Positions 34,862 through 45,204 of a DNA stretch of 64,000 nt are shown here, one piece after another. The notes beneath the pieces were generated by a model. That model was given only the letters and a program-made list of their open reading frames with translations. It had not been told where the DNA came from and did not search any database. The stretch is from contig JAPWGK010000008.1 in assembly GCA_029641185.1 (NCBI GenBank), positions 558,001 to 622,000 on the forward strand, read 5' to 3'. Made by a program: the position numbers and the translations under genes. The stretch's first letter is position 1; every line of letters begins with the position of its first letter. The DNA is from Pseudofabraea citricarpa. Taxonomy: Eukaryota > Ascomycota > Leotiomycetes > Helotiales > Dermateaceae.

Positions 34862-35504
34862 GCGGCAGGTGATGAATGGCTTGATGGGTGGGTAGTGGGT
34901 GGGTGGTGGGCCACGGGTGTGAGATGAAGGATGGGAGCTTCAGATGGAAATGGAAATACTGAACATTTTTGACATCTGATATCAATCAATCGCATTGGAA
35001 TCATGAGCTCTTTTCTCTTCTTTCTTTCGTTCTTCGCTCGTCGCTTGCTGTGATGATATGACAGTGAAAATGTAGCTCCTTGGTTTTCTTTTTCTCTTCC
35101 TCTCAGGTCACCTCCTAACTTTAGAAGTGTCTAGACTCTACTGTGGAGGTGGAGTTCGGTTTGCTGGAGATTGTTGTGTTGATTGGTATTGAGTCGGCTT
35201 TTGTTTCTTGGAATGAGTGATGAATATATGGTGCGTTGAATAAATGATAAATAGGTATTTAGATGTTTTGTTTGAGTTGTTACGAGGCACATATGGTAAC
35301 CTACTAAGTAGGTATTCAGTCATATTTTAGAGCGAGTGACTTGAGGCAGGGTTGTTGATGTGGCATCTGAACCACCCAAGCGAGAATCGTATATGGAAAC
35401 TAACTATAGCAGTCAAAGCAGGCACTCAAATCAGCGACATAAATGCATCAACCCAATAAATAGTCTTCCTAATATTTTCATTACGTCATGTCACGTCTAC
35501 GTAT
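34378..35504. other. convergent 3' spacer with long TC array
   Basis: This spacer lies between the stops of the F-box protein (+) and the Nudix hydrolase (-). It holds an 81-base TC array and G/T-rich sequence just after it. Open frames through the array encode only alternating Ser-Leu or Arg-Glu and are not genes. Confidence 0.6.
34779..34859. repeat. TC dinucleotide microsatellite, about 40 units
   Basis: This is an uninterrupted TC run of 81 bases, 400 bp after the F-box gene stop. It could form triplex DNA and is likely length-variable. Confidence 0.97.
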
Positions 35505-36809
35505 CTATAATTTAGATTCTCCTTCTCGGGCATCTTTCAGCACTTCTTCTCTACTTCTAACCTCCACATCCCTCGGGCCTTGTTTTCCAAACTTGACCAA
35601 TACTACCCTCTCCCGGTCGCCAGCTCTCTTGCTATCCTTCAACTCTGGCCCTGGTTTGTCCAGAGCTAGAATCGCTCTCCCATCTCGGCTCTTCCCTCCT
35701 ATGGCCGTAGGGCTCATGACTTTGTCTCTCCAGGACACGCCACTCCCATCATCCCTCTCGAGGAACTCGAGAACCGCATCTCGCTGTCTCTGTAGTTCTT
35801 CAGCCGATGGAGACGAGAGCGGGACGAGGAAAGGGGCGAGCAAATGCATGAGGTAGAACTGCGGCGGGAACAGGATAATCTCGTTCCTCCGCGCGAGATC
35901 TAGCCAGTGCGCACAAGATCCGAAAACCGCCGCCGTGTGCTCGATTCCTCCGTCTGATGTCGGCACGGGAATCTGCGTCGCGGCTTTGAGAGGCAGCCCT
36001 GGGAGCGGTTTCTGTTGCAGGGGCAGGAAGTAGATGTACATCTGGGTCGTGAACCGTTTCGGCACATTCGTCGGTGTGATCCAGCGCGTGAAGGGTATCA
36101 AACCGTCTATCGAACAAAAGCCCATATATTAGCCCCAAGAATATCCTCAAGACGCGCAAGGAACTAAGGAAGGAATGGGGGAGAGAAGGAAAACAAGAAC
36201 ATACCAGAATCCACCACCCCGCCGTTCTCTTGAACCCAATCACCGAACTTTACTTTCCCGCCGTGGATCGCTTTCCGCGCTTTCTCCCGCTCGTCCTCGC
36301 TGATCTCTACAAGTTCATCGTTGTTCTCCCCTTGCTTCCTCTTCGCGAGTAAGATGCCGCTTTCCTCGAAACACTCCCTGATCGCACCCATCCTGTATGC
36401 GTCTCCATCTACATGTCTCTCTGGATCCTGGACGCTAGGAATTGCTCCATCTTGCGAGGCCGAGAGGTTTCCGCCCGGGAAAACATGGGCCGCTGCGAAA
36501 GCGTCTGTTTTTCTGCGAACGCGGTGCAGGAGTAAGATTTCATTCGTTGGCGAGATGAGGAGGATGCTTGGAATCCGTCAGTTTATGTGAGATAGGTATT
36601 GAGAAGAGATGCATGAAATACCTTGCGCTAGGACGGGGTTCTATAGGCGTCTTCTTTGGTGCCGAGCCAGAGGAGAGATACTGTTTCTTCAAACCTGCCT
36701 GAGCGGATTCCTTTCCAACAGGAGACATTCTTTGCTTCGTGTAGGACGTCGAGGGTCTAGCGGAGAATAATTGAGGAAGGGAAACTCGTCGCCACGGCTT
36801 GACTTGCAT
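35505..36809 (-). CDS. NUDT19-like Nudix hydrolase with C-terminal SKL
   Basis: This is a predicted CoA or acyl-CoA diphosphatase of the NUDT19 type, hydrolysing the pyrophosphate bond. Exons 36809-36622, 36566-36205 and 36106-35505 (introns 55 and 98 nt) give 383 aa. The Nudix box is split by an insertion, as in NUDT19. FPGGNLSAS comes first, then about 30 residues later GAIRECFEESGILL, keeping the REXXEE metal ligands. LIPFTRWITPTNVPKRFTTQ matches the conserved NUDT19 segment downstream of the box. The last residues are ESKL, so the protein ends in the canonical peroxisomal SKL. The N-terminus (MQVKPWRRVSLPQLFSARPS) has no acidic residues and looks like a mitochondrial presequence. A second Met at codon 28 could start a form without it. 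A CACGTG lies 189 bp upstream. Confidence 0.9.
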
Positions 36810-39512
36810 GCTGGAATGGAAATCGAGGGGTATGCATTTGTCGACTACATGCTGAAGGCTTGCTTGTCTGAACTGAGCCGTACCTTGGACATCAAATGAT
36901 GTCGTTCGTGTGGGGCAGCGCAGCTTAACCGTCGTGTACCCGATCTCCGAGAATCTGGGGTATGCCGAGGTCTATTCAGCTTGTATCACTGTTTTCCCAC
37001 GTGATTATGGAGGTTATCATCGCAAGGAGATTATTCTCGGAGTTGCTTGCTTGAAGTCGTCAGTCCATTATCTCCAGGCGTAGAAAAATCTGGGTGTCTC
37101 TGGAAAGTGTGTGTGTGTGTATGTGTGTGTGGATGGATGGCTGTGGTTGACTTGGGGTCACCTTGACAGTTACCAAGGTATCCAGCAGGGTGCCCAGACT
37201 GGTTTTCGTACTTGAGTGGGACTCGAGGACTTGAATGGGAAGTATTCAGACAGAGGAGAATCCTCTAGAAGAAGAACAAACTCACGGAGTCTCTAATGAA
37301 AGCGAGAGGCCCGTTTCCAGCACGTGAGGACCACTGCCCGATCGAGGGACTGACTGGTGAGAGCAGGTTTCGTGGGGGTTGAGAGTTTGAGGCACTAAAT
37401 GGCGCAATAGATTCGAAGGATCTTATCTCGAGAAGATCACAATCCTGATCTATCCTTCCATGCATCGGTTGTGAGTATGCACGACCGTCGAGGTAGTCCA
37501 CTGCCTATCGATACTGCTCCACTTCACATGTATCGCACTCCACTTCATATGTATGCCAGCCGTCAACCGAGCTGGGATCACGACTGCCATACAAGCATGA
37601 TGACACCATAGCCAGGATGATTAAAGTTATGGTAAGCTATCTCCAAATGCCGACAGTGCTTTACTGAATATCATTCTCCAGACGGATGCTTATGCATTGG
37701 GCCGCTTAGCGAGGCGTTGTCCAGGAGAGGAATGAGGATTATACTGTTGCCTGTGTACCTGTCAATCAGACCCCCAACTAGAAGTTCGTAGAGAGACTCC
37801 TGAAATTCAGAGGGTGGAGATCTCCTGTACATCGATTCAAACCCAGCAGTTATTTGCCACTCGATGCTACCTAAATGTTGTTGTACATCTGTAGGAGGCA
37901 CATACAAACGTTCGTGATAAGCGAAAGCGCAAGGAGATAAGACGTGCTGGACGAGGCGACGGAGTAGGAAGGTGCTGAAGACAATTATGCATGAAACGAT
38001 AAATCAAATCTTGTTTGCACATTCGAGACTTCGCAGCCATTCGTTGATAAGCGTGATATTTGCAATGTTTGCATGCTGAAGACAGTTTTCTGGAGGTTGA
38101 CGGAAAAAGGCCACTGAGTCGGACTGACTAAACTGGTCGCTTAACTCATACAATCTCACGTGGCTTAAATCGTCTTCCATCCAACCTTATTGCGGAGAAG
38201 GAGACTAGAAGGAAGTTAGTACCATCATAAGCATAAATTCAAGATCGCATCGACGTTAACGGTTCGGATCGCACCTTTTGATGGCATGATCCACCAGAAC
38301 GGACACGGAGAAGACTAGAAGCCGACCGGTTCTGGAAGTCGAATCGACAACACCTCGCCCATTCTGCGGCTTGCTTACGCTCCACTCCTGACAATCAATG
38401 CCGGTTTGCGGACGCACACCCTCAGCATACCTTGTGGGTAGGTAGATGTACACAACATATGCCAAGCTCGTGCCTGACCAGGGCCACGCACAGGCGTCAG
38501 AACCTTTTTCTAATCATTCATCGTGCTGGCCAAAGGCGTTTCACGGAGTAACCCTAAGATGGAATATGCCCTCAACTTCAAATCTGGGGGGTCTCGAATC
38601 CTTGGTGTGTTGTCTCGGTGTTTATACGGCTGCTCGTGTATCTCTAACTCAAGAAAGAAAAAGATAGTCCGTGAAGATAGTCCGCAGCATCCTTCTGGAC
38701 CCCACGATTACATCCTCTGCCCCAAGCTGTCCTTGCTCAGGTCTGTGCTCTGAACTAATGGAAGACTGTGAAACCACCGTCTCTTCTTGTTCAGACATTG
38801 TTGTCATGCTGACTTCTTGTTCTCACATGGGTGTTCTTGGGTCTCTCAGCAGACACATTAGCTGTCGCTTAGGACTTTCTAGGGATGTGCAATCAGAGGT
38901 TGGATTTGTCTCTCACTTTCAAGAACTGTAGGAGATACTTCTGATAGTCTTTGAAAAGTATAAGATCTTCATAGCAATACACTTGACGTCAAATTTGTGA
39001 GTTGTTCGCAATCACATAGCCTCATAACTCGCTAGAAGAAGGAATTCAAATTGCACCCACGAATGATGCCAATCCGCGGTGCAGCTTCGGATCCGGCAAG
39101 TACCTACCCAATGAAGCAGCTGAACGTCTCGTTCCCCCCACGTTACATCATAGGCCGTTCGCACATCTAGCGCAAGCGTGGAGGATCCATGCGCAACTCT
39201 ACGATCTGTGATAAGGATGACAATTCATTCGTGCGGACATTTATCTGGGATGCGGAAGCATGAACATACAAAGCGGAAAAGGGGAAGCGAAGAAACGTCC
39301 TCCAATTTCCTCGATAGCTTCAAAGTCAAACCGTCGACTTGACTAACTTGCGGTCCGCAAACCTCACCCAACACAACACAGACCCATATCCATATCCGAA
39401 CGGCCAACAGATTCCTCCTCTTGCTCTCAACCATTTTTTATCTTCTTCAACGTTTGCTCCATCTGGGGCCCCGCGATTCACTATCAGACTTTTCTCTTTT
39501 TGACCCAACAAG
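36810..39512. other. 2.7-kb gene-poor spacer
   Basis: This spacer is divergent between the Nudix gene (-) and the Reg1-like gene (+). It contains CACGTG at 36998-37003, 37321-37326 and 38157-38162, a GT dinucleotide tract near 37107-37130, and a possible coding relic at 37671-37990. Other short frames show no domain. Confidence 0.5.
37671..37990 (-). pseudogene. possible coding relic, unknown
   Basis: About 95 codons on the minus strand read like real protein (CAFAYHERLYVPPTDVQQHL, then LYELLVGGLIDRYTGNS). The frame meets a stop on the upstream side and no convincing start, signal or further exon is visible. It could be the last exon of a decayed gene or chance. I cannot assign a family. Confidence 0.2.
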
Positions 39513-40366
39513 ATGTTTAGAAACTCGTCGGATACACCGACCAGGCCTGCGTCTCCGCTTTTAGTCGGTCATGCAAAAGATGATGCAGCGGTGAGGTTAC
39601 CACCTGCCGGGCACGTGGATTACCTATCGCATGTCTGGAAAGAGGAGGATATCTGGTCATCATGGAAACATCTTGTCTCCAAAAAGAAGACGTGTCCTCA
39701 GAAGACCAGACTAGAGAACGCATCCTGGAGGGCATGGTCCAAATTAATGAGAAATCTAAGCACGATCAACCCCGCGAAGATCGACTGGTATGTCTCACTA
39801 ACTCACTCCACTCTCTCGGAGAGTTTTGGGGATTTTTGATTGACGGAGTGACTTCTAGGCAGAAAGACTCTGATAGTACCTGGTTATATGGGCCTCTTCA
39901 GACTAGATCTGATAGTTCCCTGACGGGTCCTAGCCTGCAGCCTACGGTTGAGAGCCCCTCAGAAAATGCATCCCCTGCTAAGCGACCAATTCTCAAGAAG
40001 CTAAGCATGGCCGAAATCATGCTGAGGCGATCACTTTCGACGTTATCACTTTTAAGGCAGGCCGCTTCTACAGTGCATATTCAGCAGTATGATTTTGGAC
40101 GCCATGCTCATGCTGGCGGTCGAGGTCACGCAAATCACGCTAGCTACTCCCAGAGGCCGCAGTTCCGCAAGAAGCGGATCCACTTCAACCAGCAAGTGGA
40201 GCAGCGCATGGCTTGCGCGAATGCTAGTAGCGAGACCCTAGCCAAGCTGCCATCGATCGAGTTGAAGCACCCCGAGCAGAATGTGCAGCCTCAACTTTAT
40301 GCGGTCAACTATGGAACTGATCTGTGGAATGGGACCATTAGGGTTATTCATCACGCCTTGCGCTGA
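39513..40366 (+). CDS. short Reg1-like protein (AreA_GATA domain, PP1-type motif)
   Basis: This is a relative of fungal Reg1/Hex2-type proteins, which target protein phosphatase 1 in glucose and nitrogen regulation. Exons 39513-39787 and 39859-40366 (71-nt intron) give 260 aa. The domain known as the AreA N-terminal GATA-like domain (DUF1752) is complete at residues 35-105: DYLSHVWKEEDIWSSWKHLV, RLENASWRAWSKL and STWLYGPLQT. Further on are KRPILKKLSMAEIMLRRSLS and KKRIHFNQQVEQ. The RIHF within the latter fits the RVxF-type PP1 docking consensus. After that the protein diverges and stops at ALHR-like residues (IRVIHHALR), whereas full family members continue for hundreds of residues. It may therefore be a shortened paralogue. 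A second, full-length copy elsewhere in the genome would be expected. Confidence 0.82.
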
Positions 40367-41103
40367 AACTAGATGTGGGTTGGGGCTTTTCCGAGGCGTT
40401 TTTAGGGGGGTCTGAGTGTTTCCAGATACCATGAATGTTTTTGAGTCACAATTTATTTATGTTTTTCCAACCACATGGCAAAGTTTAGACCAAGTCATGA
40501 TTAATATGATAATGAGCTTAATTTGACTACATCGGCATATCATCCTTGTCGTGTATCTTATCCATCACTTGGGCTTCTTTAGGTAAGTTGTGTTGTCTTC
40601 GACTGCCTTCGAGTATTATAAATATTATTTATATCTTATAAGACGCAACCAAACGAAATCTGAAGCCTTTCACACAGGAGTCGGGATCATAAACGCAGGG
40701 TACATGAAAGCGTGCATATACCCTTCCTTACAGGTATATATGCTACAGCGGATTTATATTATAGCGGATTGCACCGGTACACGGATCAATTGCTGCTGCC
40801 GCTTCTTCTTCGTGAACAGGGCTGTCTTGTGCCCACAATTTGCTAAATTAGAAATAGCAAGACAGATTCATGATTTTGGTGTAACATATTCTCTGTCACT
40901 TACAAAACCCATGCCGGTGTAAAAAGTTCTAGGCACCCCTCCGAGATAAACCATTGTAGCAACCCCATTTCCCGAAATTATCCAAATTCGTGTACATACC
41001 CAGCCATCTTAATCCAAACATGAAATCAAGAATACAAGATCGCCCATTTCCAAACCCAAACACCAATACCAAACCTGAAAATAATCCCAAGAAAAAGAAA
41101 AGT
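40367..41103. other. convergent AT-rich spacer
   Basis: This 0.74-kb AT-rich spacer lies between the stops of the Reg1-like gene (+) and the 12-intron regulator (-). Nothing recognisable is present. Confidence 0.5.
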
Positions 41104-43909
41104 TCACAGGTTACTATCCAGCGGTCTTTGGGCCGCAACGAAAAGCTCTACAAATTCCTGAAACGGAAGCTCGTCGGGACCTGTCTCGGCCGCTAATTTT
41201 CCAAACAGCCCTAGGCCGATACCAAGATAGGCCAAATTCCGATGACTCTCTGCTGAATTCGGGTGTGCAATTGCTTCTATGGCGATATTGACAAAAGCTA
41301 AACTTGAAAGCATGACGGTGGATCTTCAAACAAATTGTCAATTAGCCGAGGGATTTTCCCGAATCGATGATGGAAGGAATTTTACTCACAGGTCAGGTTT
41401 CCCTTCGAGGTACTGAAGAGAGCTAGTCAAGTCTAAGATTTCAATCGAAGACTGAAGACAGTTGGTACCGCTATGATCATCCTCGTCAGTTGTGCGTCTA
41501 TAAGGCAAGTGGATATTTCTAGCAAGTGGACTGGAGGATTTAAACTCTCTCAAAATAAACGCCTACCTTTGATAAATCGCAAGTATTGCCTCATAGTAAT
41601 GCAATTTCTGCTTGATCTTTGAGAGCTCGTCTCCATTCCCTAGGATTTCTAAAGGAGTGACCTTTGCAGAGCTCCCCGGATCGGCTCGCGTTAGATTATT
41701 CCTGTCTATTAAAGAGTCTTTCCAATCGTTGGCAATGGTTTCGAGGAAGATGAACGCGTCAGAAAGCTCTGCTCTCGAGTGCACGAGACTGACTCCATAG
41801 AGGCATTTCTTGATGGTGCTGCAAACTTTCGCATATGACGACGATCTTTCCAGAAACAGGAAATCGCTGGCGTTGAGACAGCCATCAGCAAGATGAGGCC
41901 CTGGTGGGTAATCTATGAAGTCATCATCGATCGCCTATAAAGGACAAATTGACTTGTTAGCGAACTTGCTGAAACTCTTGACTTGGGAACAAAGTCTTCT
42001 TTTTCTTTTGCGGTCAGAATCGTGGGCACTTACCGAGCTGCGGCCTAACCTCATCACAGCTGGCTTTTCCATCGAGTAGACGATCCAGAAAATTCTCTGA
42101 AGGAGGATTTCTTCGTTTGGAGAAGTTGCAATTTTTTGGATGCTTTTTATATGATTTAGTCTCATTGAGAGCACAAGTTGAACTGTATTTGCAATGAGGG
42201 ATGCGTGTAATTCTGGCTTATTGAGACTCTCACAAAAGAGTGACTATATCAGATCATCAGTATCAATATCAGCATATATGACGGTAAGTTTATCTACTAA
42301 CCATCGCAACAAGCGCCTATAGGTTGGAAGATACGTTTAGCATAAAAACTTCCTTAGGCTTGGTTTGTTGGAGGTTTTATTTACCTGGATCTTCATTATG
42401 CTAGGTTTTCCAAGCAATAGCCCTCTGCTTGATGCCATGGCAGCCTCGAAGTAGATATTAGAGCTTATGGTAGAGGGAGCATTCTCTGGAGTTTGCGCTG
42501 CATTTTCAGTTGCGCGAGAACCCAGAGCGGCCATAGCATGAACCAAAGGGATAACTGCTTCTTCTACTGAAGGGTCATGACCCATATATCGAGCTAAAAT
42601 TTCATCAATTTGCTCATGAAGGATGAAAGAGCTATTTCTTTGTTAAAATGACTCTGATTTTGTGATTTAATTCATCACAACTGACCTTGGAGTTTGTTTA
42701 GTAAACGCTTCAAAAAGTTAGCGAGTCATTGTTTAGATTTTCATCATCTTATCTTACTGTCAACATGCCTTCGAATTGTCTGAATGTCAAATACTGGTGG
42801 CAAAGGTAATGATATTCCACTCAATGGCTCAGCTTCACGCTTGGATTGAAGTCGTTTTAATTTGAAAGATATCCGCAAGAGTAGCTCTTGTAATTTGAAC
42901 TTGGCCTGATTGTTTTCGATATCCTTGACGATGCTGGGGTGGGCTATTATAGAAGTTATAGCAGAATCGCCTACAAAGCGAGTCAGACTTGGTACATTCA
43001 GACAGAGAATGCACCTACCACAAAGAAGCTCTTGAGACTGAGCAATTAGTATTTATCTTGAGAGCAATATATTTCGGAGTAGACTTACCAATGAATCTTC
43101 CAGATCTGTCAATATCCCATCTTTATTATGTAACGATGGTGAAGGAAATAGACTTTGCAATAAACTCGAGCTTTGATCAGATGGCAAAAATGTCGAGCTG
43201 TCGTAAATCATTCTGTCGCTACTCTGCCAGAAAGTTTTATCGCTACTTGAAGATGCTAGAGGAGTAGACAACCCTTCAGATCCACTAAAGGCTTGATTTG
43301 AAGAGTCAAAATCAAAGCCTTCATCATCATATGATTCGAACGCCAGGAATTGCTTGAACTGGTCATGAGATGAATGATCAAAATCTTCGGAATGAAGGAT
43401 GAGTGGTTCCTTGACTTCCCATTGATCATTGATGTAATTCTGAAGATAACTCTCTTTGCTTTCTTCCACAGGATCTGTGGAAAGAAAACTTGGTAACTGA
43501 CTCGGCGTGCTGACGCTAAGCTGTGGAAGTGGTTCAGCACTTTTAGGTGAAGAATTCACGGTGTTGCCTTCGTAGATCTATAAGTTGCTTGGAAATAACG
43601 ATCGAGAAGATGTACTTACCACCCTCCGTATCATATATGCATTCGCAGTGGTAGCTATGGTGAAATGATGACTATAAAATGATTAGCAGGAAATTGCTGA
43701 CGTGTATGTCCGGAATGTCAGGTGACGAGGTCACGTACTTCACAGTTGCTACATTTCGGTCTTCTTCCATCACCTGTGGATTTGACTTAGACCATGTGCT
43801 TTTTATTAGGAAAGCTCACTTTACATCTTCTCTTCTTCTCTTTGCACCGTCTACAGGCACCACGGCGCCGTGATATCTTGGGTTGCGGTCTCTCTTTTGC
43901 GGCCACCAT
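41104..43909 (-). CDS. Zn2Cys6 transcription factor with 12 introns
   Basis: This is a predicted nuclear regulator of 692 aa. The exons are 43909-43825, 43773-43739, 43671-43620, 43567-43089, 43037-43019, 42970-42758, 42707-42686, 42637-42385, 42316-42302, 42243-42034, 41934-41567, 41497-41390 and 41323-41104. The zinc cluster forms only if exon 1 ends at a T|GTAAAG donor: CRRCKEKKRRC, then DGRRPKCSNCE and SSFHHSYHC, giving C-x2-C-x6-C-x6-C-x2-C-x9-C. The central fungal transcription factor domain is clear (EEAVIPLVHAMAALGSRAT, SSNIYFEAAMASSRGLL, ILLQRIFWIVYSMEKP). Exons of 15, 19 and 22 nt are needed to keep frame. All junctions are phase-consistent, though the exon 3/4 acceptor has alternatives. 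It lies just downstream of the secreted glycosidase-like gene on the same strand, which it could regulate. Confidence 0.82.
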
Positions 43910-45204
43910 TGTAACTGAAAAATTGGTCTCGGTTGTAGAGTTATGTTCTTAGGAAGAATGAGTTCTTAAGAAGAACAAATCTTGTGGTTGGCAAGACGTG
44001 TGGTGTGGCCTTTGTGGCGAATCAATGAGACTTCAATGTATCATTTCAACTGTGGGGATTTCTGGTGCTTGGGATGTTGAAGTACAGGAAAGGATAGTTT
44101 ATCTCATAGGTAAAGTTGGGAAGTGCCTCAGGAACAAATTAAGCAAGACTGGCCATGTCATGATAAACAAGGCGCCTGGTTGCAATCATCTTTTTGCCGA
44201 GGCTTTTAGTAAAACCCTTGATACTGGATTCTGATTTCGGTAGACCCGCAATAGGAACAAAATTGGAATGGAGAACGGGGACTTTAAAAAGTAAGATCCG
44301 GTGAATACTTTGCCTGTCAGCATTGTACGTGCTCGCTAAAACTTTTGTGGGGTGAATGTGAAAGACCCGAGGAAACGAAATTGGTAACTCCAGAACTCCG
44401 GGATTTAACAACTCCGGAACTCAGAAACTCAAAAGTTAAAAGCACAATAGATTAATCATTAGCCGTCAAGATATCATCTTCTCGAAGACCAAACATCTGA
44501 GTATTCTAAACAAGTACGGATTTTACGTTTTACTTGTCACAAACTTGAATTTCTCAGAAACTTGACCACGACAGATAACTCTTTTTCGCCCCTTAGAAAC
44601 TATGTCATGTAAAACCATTTCTGGATCTAAAGTGATTGTATACCTCTAACCCACCTTCTGCATTTTTTTGTTCTTTTTGACTTTCCAGAGCACTCTGAGT
44701 TTTGTCTTTTTCTCTAGAAACAAAAAGGGAAGAAAAGAGAAAGGAGAATGCCCGAGTCGAAAGTGAGAGTTTAAGAAGGAAGACCAGAAGGAGAAATGAG
44801 GACGAAGATACTTTCTTGGCTGATAGTTTTCCGGTCATCTAGAAAAAGAATCTGAATTGTCGCCCAGTCGGTTAGTCGGTTATGGAGTAAGGTTTGAGTA
44901 AGCCAAGCCAATTGTTCTACCCGGAGCTGTATTTCAACAGGAGATAGATACTCCGCATAACCGAACCAAAACAATGTCCCCCACCTCCGGGGTCTAGAAC
45001 TCCTCTTAGATCTCAACGCAGACAAGGTACGGCCAAGGATTAGATCAGGTATCTACTCAAGATTAAGATAAGCCGTAACAGCCGATTCATGTCAGTTTCC
45101 GATCACTATACACTTATAGCTTAGAATTAAGACACAAAAGTATTATGTAATTACGGGCTGGATTATGATGTTCAACTTGAGATATTTGTCGGAGATACAC
45201 CCAC
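43910..45204. other. promoter of the 12-intron regulator; no gene seen
   Basis: This 1.3-kb stretch lies between two minus-strand genes. A patch of repeated AACTCC/AACTC words occurs at about 44385-44430 and recurs weakly near 47360. No coding sequence is supported. Confidence 0.5.

Noticed and set aside
34562..35004. Frames on both strands through the TC array
   Set aside because: They encode only Ser-Leu or Arg-Glu alternation from the microsatellite.
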